Assembly (NCBI GenBank): GCA_009760855.2 | Contig: WPIO01000055.1 | Span: 992,501-1,035,000, forward strand | DNA length: 42,500 nt | Source of the DNA: Cristatella mucedo | Taxonomy: Eukaryota; Bryozoa; Phylactolaemata; Cristatellidae | Direction: 5' to 3' | Shown here: positions 29,770 through 41,262 of the stretch, piece after piece | Numbering within the stretch: position 1 is the first letter of the stretch | How the letters are laid out: the number at the start of each line of letters is the position of its first letter | Translations under genes and position numbers: made by a program | Notes under the pieces: generated by a model | Told to the model about the DNA's origin: nothing | What the model saw: only the letters and a program-made list of their open reading frames with translations | Database searches by the model: none

Positions 29770-30449
29770 CCAATGAGTCCAATTACTGCAGCGACGACGG
29801 GAATGTCACCACCCAGTGGTCTGCTAGAGGGCATGCAGCTTCGGCACTAGTCATCACGACATCCTACTTGAACGATCGAGAACAGCGAAAGGTCTAGCAG
29901 ACGAGGCACAGGCGTGGTTTATATTGTACTTATCCTATCATTTTTTTAATCAGTGTCATGTGATGGAAAGGTCTCATCTACGAGACCAGTCACATTTGGA
30001 GTCCCACGAGGGTCAGTTGTTGGTCCAACGCTGTTCTCCATCTATACTGAACCTCTGGGAAAATTGATTCGGGCTCATAGAATCGGCTATCACTGTAATG
30101 CTGACAAAACTAACCTATTTTTTCTTAAATCATCACATTCTAGCGGCAGCAACAGATTAACTGAATGCCAGCCTGAAGAAGTCGATCCTGGATGTCTGCA
30201 AATTTGCATAAACTGACCGACGACAAACCAGATTTGCTACTTGCACGACACCACAGAAGGTTAGTAGCTGGAATAGAAGAATTTGTTTTTCAATGCTGAT
30301 GCTCTTAGGAGACCGTCAAAGTGGGCTCGGAATTTACGTGTTGTTATTAACTGCTGCCTAAATTTTGAATGTTCCGTTAATAAGACTTTCCATTTGACTT
30401 TCAGACTTTGCTATCACTCCTTTCCACAGCTATCAGTACATTTGCTTTA

Positions 30450-32172
30450 ACCTCTCCTAGACGTCAAGCTCGTCGAATTCTCTCAGCTCCTTTGCTGCAT
30501 GTATTGATGACATCCCCAAATGAATGGCAGCCAACTTTCTTTTACTAATTGGCAATAAAAATCAACTGCTTAGAAAAGGGCAAACCAATTGTGATTCGAA
30601 AATTAAAAAGGTAAATCAAAATTGGCTCTGTCAGCGTATGTGCTGTTGAATCTGTAAGAAATATAGGTGTCATGTTCCAAAGTGACACTTCATAAGACAA
30701 CCACATCGACTCCACAGCGAAGTCTGCCTACTTTTCGTCACAAAAGATTGCTAAAATTCTGGAAAGCTTAGGCAGGAATATTGTATATAAAATAGTCCAT
30801 GGATTTGTGACATCCACTCTTGACTTCTTTAAATCACTGCTTAATAATAAAAAATAACAATAATAATGCACTTTATAAAGCGCCCTCAGAGAACGCAATT
30901 TCTTCCTATGCTCTTTACATTTGCTGCAAAGGGAAACTCGATTGAATGGTGAGTAATATCATGCTTGATAAACATGAATAACATGATTAGGGGTGACGTG
31001 CACAGGGTCAGCATGCAAGTATGGTTAGTGGCAGATTGCACGGTGTCAGCACGTATAAGCATATGAACGACGAATCACAGGAACCCACTAAATGCTCTCC
31101 TAAATAGGTGTGTTTTCAAGTTCTTTTTAAATGTGGTCAAGTCAGGGGATGTTCTGATGCAAGTCGGGAGTGATTTCCAGCCTTTGGGAGCATACGAACT
31201 AAACGCACGGTCTCCAAAAGATTTGAGGTTTGTACGAGGTATTGGTACACTGTTGGATTCCGAAAAGCGGGTGATACGAGGCTTGGCCTGGTGGGGGAGT
31301 AGATCTAGAGATAGGCTGGAGTCAAAGAATGAAGTGACCTAAAAGTGAGCGACAAAACCTCGAATTCAATCCGTAGCTTGACTGGTAGCCAGTGCAGGTC
31401 GGTAAGAAATGGTGTGATGTGGCAACTGCAACGCTCACGACATACAAGCCTGGCTGCAGGGTTTCGCACCAGCTGTAAGCACCTGATTGCACATGCCGGT
31501 AGGGCAGCAAGCAGTGAGTTGCTGGTCTCCCGGTCTGTGCAACCAGGCGCTTACAGCTGGTGCAAAACTCTGCAGCTAGGCTTGTCTATCGCGAGCAGTG
31601 TAGTTTTCACATCACACCACTTCTGCCCGACCAGCACTGGCTACCAGTCAAGCAACGCATCGACTTTAAGGCTTTCTGTCACTAATTTTGAGGTTCTTCC
31701 CTTCTTTGGCTCCAGCTTACCTATCAGATCTACTCCCCACCAGGCTAGGGATAGTACCACCCACTTTTCTGAATCAAATCGTGTAACTATACCTCGTACG
31801 AATCTCAACTCCTTTGGAGACAGTGCCTTTAATGTGTCAGTTCGCAAAGCCTGGAACTCACTCCCTACAGGCGTTACGACATCCATTTACTTGACGACAT
31901 TTAGAAAGAAGTTAAAAAGCATATCTATCGCAGAATCTAGTGGGTCTATGACGTTCGTTCCTTGTGTGCTCATGCGTGCTGACACTGTGCATGCTGCAAC
32001 GAAACATATGTGCAAGCTGGCCCTGTGCACATCACCTCCAATCATGTTATGCTCTTTTATATAGAGCTACCACTATCCATTCGATCATGTTTCATGTGCC
32101 GCATGATTAAAGTACCTAGAAAGGGACACCCTGAATGCTCCATACAAATGTGTTTTTATTATTATTACTATT
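30450..32172 (+). mobile_element. LINE-A copy interrupted by an antisense LINE-A
   Basis: Starts near the GAATTCTCTCAG/ATGTATTGATGACATCC block (30477-30526), continues to TTTAAATCACTGCTT at 30841, is interrupted by a minus-strand LINE-A (30842-31522), and resumes with GCTGGTCTCCCGGTCTGTGC. The right part covers the ARLVCRE-like block, HWLPVKQRIDFK, PRTNLNSFGDSAF, KAWNSLPTGVTTS and the 3' UTR, ending in a decayed stem-loop and TTATTATTATTACTATTAG. 31345-32064 is open for 239 codons but joins the antisense and sense parts, so it is not one protein. Confidence 0.83.
30842..31522 (-). mobile_element. LINE-A 3' fragment, antisense insertion
   Basis: Plus strand starts TAATAATAAAAAATAACAAT, then the stem-loop complement, 3' UTR and C-terminal domain up to AACTCACTGCTTGCTG (minus strand) near 31522. 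Its 5' truncation point is the same LINE position at which the host copy is broken. Confidence 0.88.
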
Positions 32173-32868
32173 AGCAATCCCATCCTATCCTAATCTAAGA
32201 TTAGGAATTGTCTTTCTCGGTGGCTAACAATAAATTTAACTACCTCCTTCCTTTTGTCTCTGCTATTTTATTGAATTTTCATTTTTGCTGTGCTACTGAA
32301 ATAAACCACCAGGCCGCTGCGGATTTTGACGGCTGAAAGGCTACTTTAAAAATTCCAGAGGTTCAACCGTGTCTCTCCCTGGCTGAAAGTGCTTGGATGA
32401 CTGCCGCTATGTCGACGTATACCGTGCAAATTTCTTAAGCAGACCCACAAGGCCTGCCACGGCTTGGATCCTTCATACCTAGCTGAACTGTCGTGGGCTC
32501 GAGCCCCGAGGCATATGTGAAGCACCTGTATAGAGATTAAGTACTCTTGAGGTGCTATACAAGAAATTGTATTCATTTATTAAACTGCAAGACTAGTTTC
32601 AGCATCCTTGTGGCCTCAGGTTTTGTAAGAACAATAAATTCGCTGTTCTATTCCTCTGCTTAAAGCCTGTCGGCGACAGAAGCTGTGGAACTTGCATCCA
32701 CACTTCTTATGCAATGACATCTACTCTCTTGCTACCGACTGTGTCACATCCTTTCCAACAGTCCTGGGCCGCTACTTCCGGGCTAGCCACTACCTTAACT
32801 GCTCCCCTGACTTAGTTATGCTTTCTACTTCCTCTTTGTCGCCTGAGATGAAGTCTGTAGGCTGTTAT
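32173..32868 (+). mobile_element. LINE-C fragment interrupted by SINE2
   Basis: Begins at TCTAAGATTAGGAATTGTCT (compare AAAGATTAGGAGCTGTCT at 16701) and runs to TACCTAGCTGAACTG at 32490. A SINE2 sits at 32491-32582, and LINE-C resumes with AACTGC and continues through ATAAATTCGCTGTTCTATTC (KLAVLFL), TGCAATGACATCTACTCTCT and TGATGAAGTCTGTAGGCT-like sequence. It stops at 32868, where a LINE-A subfamily tail begins. Many frame breaks. Confidence 0.8.
32491..32582 (+). mobile_element. 5'-truncated SINE2 inserted in LINE-C
   Basis: Starts just before the B box (GGGCTCGAGCC), then GCATATGTGAAGCACCTGTA, stem-loop AGAGATTAAGTACTCT and GGTGCTATACAAG with an AT-rich tail. AACTG flanks it at 32486-32490 and 32583-32587, consistent with a short target-site duplication. 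Confidence 0.85.
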
Positions 32869-33005
32869 TTAATAATCGTATATTTGTATAGCACCCTCGG
32901 AGAACACATAATCTCGTTTTAGGCACTTCACAAATGCTGTATCTTATAAGCATTACCACCAAATGATTGACTGTAACATCGGCAAACAGCATCGCATCGC
33001 AGTTT
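32866..33005 (-). mobile_element. LINE-A subfamily 3' end
   Basis: Plus strand: AATAATCGTA, TAGCACCCTCGGAGAACACA, then GCATTACCACCAAATGATTG and GTAACATCGGCAA. These last blocks pair it with the 19022 copy rather than with the common LINE-A. Confidence 0.75.
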
Positions 33006-33704
33006 AAGACGGTAAATGCACGCGAAAAATGCCAAATGCATACTGAATGCTGCTTGGGCTGTGTGGGATAGCTATATTAAAATCTTCGGCGTACTACCCA
33101 CTGTTTTAGTGACTTTTCGGAGCTTCCTTCCCAGTAGATCTCTATATCCACCCCTACGAGCTGGCTTGTATGCTTCGGTCGAGCCCTTTTTGTTTTGCAA
33201 CTTGGGCCGATAGAACCGATCATAACTGTGGGGGATGGGCCCTACAAATGGGCCCTATAAATATCCAATCTCGGGGTCTCCTCAATCATGCTACGGCTAC
33301 TTGAGTGGTCAATGGGGAATTACCACTTCACGAGCAGACATTGGAACCAGCCAGTGGCTTGCTATATTTAGCTGCTCGTCTTGGGGTCTTGGGTCTATTC
33401 GCCTCTAGAGAATTAGATTAACCCAGAGCAGAAAACAGGTGCACGCGTACGCTTTATTGATGACCACTTTCACGTCAGACTCAGCTCTCTGTCGGAACCA
33501 GATAAAATCAATAATACACCGCGGCTTTTGATAAAAGCCGCCAGGAGGCACCGGCTTCGTAGAGAGTGCCCGGAGGACCTTAGTCGCAGCCTGCTGGCAT
33601 GCGGCCAAGGTCACGGACGCACTCGGCAGTGGCTTTGTCGCTTGTGTGAGAGCTCCACACATTCGAGTTCACGCGACTGGAGTAAAGTCGGAAGCCACCA
33701 CATG
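33006..33704. other. Unassigned stretch
   Basis: No recognised gene or repeat family. Short frames on both strands (33016-33213; 33405-33662) show no known motif. Confidence 0.45.
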
Positions 33705-33860
33705 CCGAGCTGGTTTGGTCTAGCGGTTAAGGTACTCGCCCCGACCAAGGTCTGACTGAGGTCGTGGGCTCGAGCCCCGAATCATGTGTGAATCGCCTAA
33801 ATAGAGATGAAGTTCTCTTGGGGCGCTATATAAATGAATTATATATAATTATATATATAT
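33705..33860 (+). mobile_element. SINE2 copy, full length
   Basis: Head GAGCTGGTTTGGTCTAGCGG with A-box TGGTCTAGCGG (33716-33726), B-box GGGCTCGAGCC (33766-33776), short body, stem-loop CGCCTAAATAGAGATGAAGT then TCTCTTGGGGCGCTATATAA, and an AT-rich tail. Best copy for defining SINE2. The A-box region resembles several eukaryotic tRNAs; I do not assign the parent tRNA. Confidence 0.88.
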
Positions 33861-34230
33861 GCGACACGTGGTACACGGCTCGGGTAACCGGTTGGTCCAA
33901 CCATGCACGTCCCCCCTACGACAGCTACGACGGCTATTCCCCCTACGACGGAAAGGGGCATCAATGGAATGGACATCAATGGACATCGAGAGGGCAACAG
34001 GCATCGAGAGGAGGAGTGGGCCTCGAGAGGCATATAAAGAGAAGCGATGTGGCGTTAGGTAGTGAAGGTAAAAGGCGATTGCGCTAAGCCACCGTTTTTA
34101 TGTTGAGTGCCACGGTCAGTCCGGGTGAATCAAGGTGTGACAGGTGTACTCGTCAGCACTGCCGCCTAAGCTCAACGAAGGAAGTTGGAATAGAGAAAAC
34201 TGCCACAGCCAGCTGGCGCATCGGCGATCG

Positions 34231-34968
<738 letters not shown>

Positions 34969-35245
34969 CTAGTGTGTGTGCTTAACGGCAGGATCACTAT
35001 TTCAAATATACGAGCGACTCACCTTTACAGCCCTGGCTGGTAGGTTATTGACCCGAGCAATTATGTAAGATATTCATTTGCTAACAGTGGTTATGACACG
35101 TGCGGTCTTAACCATATTTTTTTCGCCAACCCAACAGTCATTAGCATTTCAGATTGACACCGACCGACAAACGATTGGGTATATGCATGTATGGATTTAT
35201 GTCTATGAATAAAATGTAACAGATCAGCAACCTCACTAATTTATT

Positions 35246-35318
35246 AACAATAATAATAATACAGTTGCTAAAGCACCGTCAGAGAACTCGATCTCTTTTA
35301 AGGCTCTTTACAGCTGCT
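35246..35318 (-). mobile_element. LINE-A tail-only fragment
   Basis: Plus strand: AACAATAATAATAATACAGT, TAAAGCACCGTCAGAGAACT, then GGCTCTTTACAGCTGCTGC. It abuts the 3' end of a SINE1 on the same strand. Confidence 0.82.
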
Positions 35319-35320
35319 GC

Positions 35321-35450
35321 ATATAGCGGCCAGAGAGCCTAAAGTTATCATCACTTTTGCTTGCTGTGGGCAATAAGGAAGCGTTAGATCGCTGGACTAG
35401 AGCGGGGTCGTGAAAAGCAAGCACCTTCCCTGTTGGCTAAGACGCCGGGG
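35321..35450 (-). mobile_element. SINE1 copy, 3'-truncated
   Basis: Minus strand: CCAACAGGGAAGGTGCTTGC, TTTTCACGACCCCGCTC, then TTATTGCCCACAGCAAGC and AGGCTCTCTGGCCGCTATAT. The B box is eroded, and the AATCAGCTAT tail is missing where the LINE-A tail begins. Confidence 0.75.
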
Positions 35451-37299
35451 CGTACATATAGGATTGTTCAATAGTACCTCCGTTCGCACTTTTGTAGTGG
35501 CTGGCAGCACAAGTAACAAGAAAGTAAGGTACATTGTTGAAAGTAAGTGGAAAAGATATCCTTCTTGTAGAAGCATTACGAGAGTGCTCCTGCACAGTTT
35601 AGGATCCCCAGTCCAAAGCTGCGGTATCCAAAAGTTCCTAAGTGAAAGAGTGGAGCAACTGATTTAAACTGATAAGGAAAATAGTAAGATATCCTTCTGA
35701 GGACTCCGCGTGTAAGCACATCAAGCAATTCAATTGATTAGCAATAAAGTTCGAAACGTCACTTTGCATACTAGTGTACAGGCGACAATTTACAAGAACA
35801 GATCACATGCTAAGAGGAGCAGGTAGGCTATGACCTTCGTGAATAGAGTTTGCTCAGGGTAGGTGGCCGTGCCCTCTTTAATGCTTTTGCATGTGGTGCT
35901 TTCGTGTGTGCATAGGCCACTTGTGAGAAGACCCGGACTCAGGTGGTGACCTAGAACAGCGATCTGAGCCGTTCAAAGCGTCTGTCTGCACGGGCAGCCA
36001 GTGGCGGCCAGCTGTCGCGCGGTCTAGAGCTCGGGCACTGGCTCACTGCAGATGATTCGGAGGGCGAGCAGAAACGCATCACGAGTGCGATGTCCGTCGA
36101 GACATCAGCCTGCCTGAGCTGTCGCCTGCTGTCGAGTGGTGTAGTGCTCGGGCAGTGGTTTGCCGGTGCAAACAAAGCGCTCCCACGTAATAAAAAGGTC
36201 GGCTGGACAAGTGCAGGGGCGAGAGGGCTCTAGCGGTCCCTCTTCGCCCGAGGCCGTCTGCAATTAGTAGACTTGGTTCGAGCCGGCGGCCTCTTCGGTG
36301 CTTAAAGTGCTTGGCGTCGTAGACAGCAGGATTTATTTGTTTGCTGGTCAGCCTTGTGGTAGGTCTGTCCCCAGGGCTGTCACACCCGGTGAGAGCTCAG
36401 AGGACAGCTGGTCGCCAGGCTGCTGCAGCCGTCCAAGCTTGGTCGGATGGGCTGCTTACTCCCATCCCCCAACTTCCGCCCTCCAGGCCAGCCAGGCATG
36501 AGCCACAGAGCAGTGTACGTGCCAAGGTCTGTCACGAGCCGCAGAGCTCGACGACCACTGCTGCTGTTTGGTTAATGATAGTCATCAATCCGTGGCTGAT
36601 AAAGAGCTCGTGAGACACTAAGCTGATCGTCTCATGCCGCGCTCAACTGAGTGTCTCGCCTGTCTCGGTTATTGACCGTCAAGTGCCTGAACATTGAAGC
36701 GAAAACCGTGCATCTGTGAGCGACTTTGTTAGCGCCAGCACGGGCCTGTGGGCAGGCAGCAGAAGGCAGCAGAAGGCAGCGGCCTATGAAGGACGACCCA
36801 GCGCCGCTGCAGGTGATCATCTGAGGCGCTGGTGGGTTTTTATCGGATAAGGATGCGATGTGGAAAGAAGAGGGGGGGACGAATTAAAGCAGCCAGGCTG
36901 CAGAACACTGGGAGCTGCCCACTCACTGGGCTCGGCTTCTCCCATCTAGTGTCTCGATAAGGTCGCCCTCCCTCTTGCAGCGAGCGGTGAAGACGGGCAG
37001 TCTGTTTTGCATAGTGTGAGTGCTTATGTGTCGGTTTATGCCAAAGCAGCAAGCAAGCTCGACGGATGCTTTCAGCACGAAAGATGCTTCCAGATGCGCC
37101 GGCAATCCAAAGTTGGCTGCATCATTAGCCCTGTCTCGATGGTTTTTCGGACGGTTGAGACTGCAATGGTCGCTAGAGCAGTGAAGGGCGCAGACACCGA
37201 GGAAGAGTAGGCCTTCGGCACCACAGCAGAGAACGCTGCAGGTGCCGTTATACGGCTGAGTCGGCCGTTATCGGTACTTCTGGAGCAGCTGGGCCGGCC
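35451..37299. other. Unassigned stretch, relatively G+C-rich
   Basis: About 1.8 kb without recognised LINE or SINE sequence. Several short frames exist on both strands (35951-36175 minus; 36341-36613 plus; 36840-37052 minus), none with a motif I know. A small GGCAGCAGAA triplicate lies near 36754-36782. With 10942-13329, this is where an unrecognised host exon could most easily hide. Confidence 0.45.
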
Positions 37300-37455
37300 G
37301 TGGACTCAGCCACTGCATTCTTTGACCAAAAATCCGGGTATCGGGTTCGAATCCTGCAGCAGGCAATCTTTTATTGCCCACTGCAGCCAGCATGAAAGCG
37401 GCAAATGCTCTTCGGTCTCTATTTGAACGAGGATCGTTTGATCAGCTATCATTCG
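37300..37455 (+). mobile_element. SINE1 copy
   Basis: Clear B box GGTTCGAATCC (37344-37354), body CAATCTTTTATTGCCCACTG, 3' part GCTCTTCGGTCTCTATTTGA, then TTTGATCAGCTATC. The A-box side is diverged. Confidence 0.8.
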
Positions 37456-37522
37456 CCTTACTTTTGTAAAGCGGCAGCCAAACGTCTGTCTGGTCGCTGG
37501 TACTATGTCAGTGGCTGACCTG

Positions 37523-37695
37523 GCAATGCAGGACGCAGAGGAAGAAAGTAGTGTAGGTGTAGCATAGAATGCAGACGGAGGAATCACTGTAGGTGACTGT
37601 GCAGTGCAGGATACAGTGAAGGAGGAAGTAGTGCATGTTGTAGTACAGTGCAGGACACAGCAGAAGGAATTGGTGTGGGTGGTGGTATGTTGCCG
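37523..37695. repeat. ~40-bp degenerate minisatellite
   Basis: Four or five eroded units around GCAGTGCAGGACACAG, GAAGGA and GTAGTG (best pair at 37601 and 37645). The 150-codon minus-strand frame across it and the neighbouring SINE1 looks artefactual. Confidence 0.7.
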
Positions 37696-37978
37696 GACCC
37701 AGCAGTGGAAGGCTGCCTGAGTGGAAAACGGCCTGACTGGACTAGGTATAGAGCCCAACTCCTGCCGAGCTCAAAGCCTCGATTTCAACTCTCTAACCAT
37801 TGCCTCACTTAGGCTTTCATGCCACCTAACCATTGATTATCACAAAATCGGTTCCCACCAGCTACAATTCAGAAACCGTGAATAGTAAATAGCTTTGCCG
37901 TCATAATCTAGCCGGACCAGCTTGCCCGTTTCTAATACATCGTAAAGTCATGACCATTTGTAGGTGCTCAGCAGGAGG

Positions 37979-38373
<395 letters not shown>

Positions 38374-38807
38374 CGTGGAGGTGACACCACGCCATTGGAT
38401 GGCCTGGGATATCTGGACTGGCTGTTACATTCTCCACAGAACATTAGTCTTAGGCTGCTGCATGCATGACACAGTCTTAGTTATGGCTTATCCTGTTGAA
38501 AAACTCTGTGGGGAAGTAAGATATATATTCGATCGCTTCATGGTCACAGGATGAAACCGGGACATGACGAGTGGATTAATTTGATTTGATGGCTTCCACC
38601 CTGGAGGTGGACTCTTATACCATGCCGGCCTTGAGTTAGATTGTACATGTAACTCACGTATTTTACGACGGTTTCGTCTTAATTGATAAAAGTGGGCCAA
38701 AAAATTGAATTACATTAAGATCACATGATCTTGCGAAGTGCTGGTGACTCCAGCAAAGATCTCGTCTATGGTACATGAGCAGCCTAATAGATATCTCTGA
38801 GGTGTAG
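38374..38807. other. Unassigned stretch
   Basis: Nothing recognised. Confidence 0.45.
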
Positions 38808-38910
38808 TCATTCAACACTTTCCCTTTGCAGCAAATTTAAAGCGCCTAGAAAGAGATTAAGTTCTCTGAGGGCGCTTTATCAAGTGCATTATTATTATCA
38901 TTATTATAAC
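38808..38910 (+). mobile_element. LINE-A tail-only insertion, young-looking
   Basis: Intact stem AAAGCGCC/GGCGCTTT (38839-38878) with inner pairing AGAGA/TCTCT, then ATCAAGTGCATTATTATTA. Nearly identical to 27247-27352. Confidence 0.9.
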
Positions 38911-39128
38911 ATACGATGCGACTATTGGAAGCCTGTCGCTTGCCCTCTTAATGATTCGAGAAACATTTGACGGTAGTAAAATGGCTAAAAATTGCTCGGA
39001 AGCAAGTTGGAAGAGATTCAAAACACTTTAATTTACCTAATGCTATAAATGGTTTGACATCCATTCTCTCCAGAGCCGGCAGTCGGCCAAAAGTGAGGCA
39101 GCCCTGCACTGGCACTTACTAATTTGAG

Positions 39129-39160
<32 letters not shown>

Positions 39161-39172
39161 CTCTCTCTCTCG

Positions 39173-39207
<35 letters not shown>

Positions 39208-39208
39208 G
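39129..39208. repeat. (TC)n microsatellite
   Basis: TC dinucleotides with TTT and CG interruptions. Confidence 0.95.
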
Positions 39209-39384
39209 CCGTCTGAATGCAGCTGCCGTCCCTCATTGCAGCATGCACTTGACTGCTGAACCCAGATCCACCAACTGCTCAGCAACTCAGAGTCACCAGA
39301 GTGTCCTTCATCAGCCGAAGGAGCAGTATCAGCTACACAGTGTGACCTCTTTATATGCATTTTCCATACGTGCCAACATTCTCT

Positions 39385-41135
39385 ATAATAGTAATAGTAA
39401 TAAAAACATAATAACATGGTTTATTAAGCACCCTCAGAGAACCCAAGCCCTTTCTAAGCGCTTTATATTTGCTGCAAAGGAAACACGATCGAACAGTTAT
39501 TGGTACCGCGCTCAATAAACAACAAGAATTACATGGCTAGGGTGACATGCACAGGGTCAGCATGCAAGTTTTGTTAGTGGCAGAATGTAACAGTGTCAGC
39601 AAGCATAAGCACATATAGGATGAATCGCATGAACCCACTAAATGCTGTGATAAATAGATGTGTTTTAATTTCTTTTTAAACGTGGTCAAGTCAGGGTATG
39701 TCTTAACGCAAGTCGGGAGTGAGTTCCATCTTTTGGGAGCATACGAACTAAAGGATTTGAGGTACGTACAAAGTATAGATAAACAGTTCGATTCCGAAAA
39801 GCATGAGGTACGATGCTTAGCCAGGTGGGGCAGTAGATTTGATATGTAGACTGGAGCCAAATAATAAAGGGACCTAAAAGTGAGTGACGAAACCTTAAAG
39901 TCGATGCCTTGCTTGACTGGTAACCAGTGCAGGTCGTCGAGAAGTGGTGTGACGTGGCAGCTTACGACAGAAAAGCCTAGCCGCAGAGTTTTGCACCAGC
40001 TGTAAGCGCCTGATTGCACATGCCGGCAGGCCAGCAAGCAGTGAGTTCCAGAATTTAAGGCGGGATGTCACAAATGCATGGACTAACTTACATGTTTTAT
40101 CCCTGTCTAAACAAGCCCAAATTTTAGCAATGCTGTGTAGCTGAAAGTAGGCAGACTTGATTATGTAGCTAATGCGGCCATCTACCGAAAGGTCACTTTG
40201 GAACATGGCATCTAGATTTTGTGCAGATTCAACAGGAGGTATGCTGGCAGAGCCGATTTTGAGTGTTAGCCTTTCTTATTTCTGAATCACACTTGGGTTG
40301 CCCATAACTAGTAAGTTGGTTCTATCATCATTAAATTTTAAAAAAATTTGCTACCATCCATGTGTGGATGTTATCAATACATGCAGCAATGGGGGTTTGA
40401 GAGAATTCGACGTGCTCGAGGGCTGGGATGGATCAAAGCAAATGTACAGCTGAGTGTCATCCGTATGGAAGTGAAAGCCTAGATTGTGTTTGGCATACAC
40501 ATCGGCAAGAGGAAAAGTAAACCGTGAAAAGAACAGGACCAAGCACAGAGCCCTGAGGTACCCCATATTTCAGAGGTACCTCGGATGATCTTTGTCTGTT
40601 CACATCAATTCTCTGAAGCATCCCACTGAGATAGGACCTGAACCATTGCAATGCAGTGCAAGTAATGCCCAGGTGAGGTGAGAGGCATTCAAGAAGGACG
40701 TGGTGGTCGATATTATCAAAGCCTGCCGAAAGATCGAGCAAAACAAGCCGAGATACTCTACCCATGTCTGCTTTCCTAAGTAGGTCGTTGTTACAACTGA
40801 AGCAATGCTGACTCTGTGGAGTAATTAGCTCTAAGATCAGACTGGAAGTCACTAGCAAAGTTTGAAGTTTCATTATATAATAATAAGATGTGAGTTCAGC
40901 TGGTCTGCCGCGACTCGTTCCAGTGTCTTTGATAGGAATGGTAGAAGGAAGACAAGTTTTATTGGTCTACTGTTGCTTTCTTGAGTAGTGCCCTGACTAC
41001 AGCCTTTTTGAGAGGTGCTGGGACAAGACCTAAATCTAATGACATATTAATGATGCTATTTATGCATGGCAGCAGCAGATCAATGCATCGTAGAAGCAGG
41101 ATAGTGGGAATAGGGTCCAAAGGTTCTCCCACTAA
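39385..41135 (-). mobile_element. LINE-A copy with RT core, C-terminus and tail (pseudogene)
   Basis: The most coherent LINE-A copy. From its 3' end: decayed (ATT)n (39386-39415), stem-loop, 3' UTR, C-terminal domain (LDDLHWLPVKQGIDFKV, KRWNSLPTCVKTYPDLTT on minus 39537-40037), LVHAFVTSRLKFWNSLLAG (minus 39895-40206), and the RT core up to the SLDLGLVPAPLKKAVVRALL block near 41000. The 5' end is truncated at about 41135, next to a TA/TG array. Several frameshifts separate the blocks, so no complete protein is encoded. Confidence 0.9.
40351..40873 (-). pseudogene. LINE-A reverse transcriptase core
   Basis: Two overlapping minus-strand frames cover the RT palm. 40457-40873 encodes SRLVLLDLSAGFDNIDHHVL (the first catalytic aspartate lies in this block in CR1/L2 enzymes), LQWFRSYLSGMLQRIDVN, and KYGVPQGSVLGPVLFTVY. 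After a frameshift near 40510, 40351-40566 encodes LGFHFHTDDTQLYICFDPS: the DD pair of the catalytic xxDD motif is intact, with HTDD in place of the usual YADD. The enzyme would copy LINE RNA into DNA at a nicked target; this copy is disabled by the frameshift. Confidence 0.88.
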
Positions 41136-41140
41136 ATATG

Positions 41141-41218
<78 letters not shown>

Positions 41219-41262
41219 CATGCGCGCGTGTGAGTGTGTGTGTGTGTATTCATGCATGTGCA
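41141..41262. repeat. Compound (TA)n-(TG)n-(CG) microsatellite
   Basis: TA run to 41171, TG run to 41210, then GCGCGTGCATGCGCGCG and more TG. Confidence 0.95.

Larger units (their letters stand above)
27812..30420 (+). mobile_element. LINE-B copy, endonuclease to RT, with nested insertions
   Basis: Order along the plus strand: endonuclease C-terminal half (27812-28061; GDFNIH equivalent broken near 27990-28005), LINE-A tail insertion (28062-28207), endonuclease end (HVNHTTH near 28233), AT-rich expansion (28276-28352), LSDHFLVSF at 28371, linker and RT start to ETALL near 29365, LINE-C insertion (29400-29769), then RT continuing with ESNYCSDDGNVTT, FGVPRGSVVGPTLFSIY (29970-30045) and a catalytic block degraded to HCNADKTNLFF. 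It fades near 30420, where a LINE-A copy begins. The two RT halves read across the LINE-C insertion without loss, so they belong to one element. Confidence 0.85.

Noticed and set aside
31345-32064. 239-codon protein
   Set aside because: The frame crosses from an antisense LINE-A into a sense LINE-A at 31522; it is a junction artefact.
30842-32172. Twin-priming 5' inversion of a single LINE-A
   Set aside because: Both arms have their own 3' UTR and (ATT)n-type tail, so two insertion events are needed.
33705-33780. Functional tRNA gene
   Set aside because: Repeated head with a LINE-like tail; the acceptor stem does not pair.
37306-37758. 150-codon Thr/Ser/Cys-rich secreted protein
   Set aside because: It spans antisense SINE1 and a degenerate 40-bp minisatellite; no signal peptide or cysteine pattern I trust.
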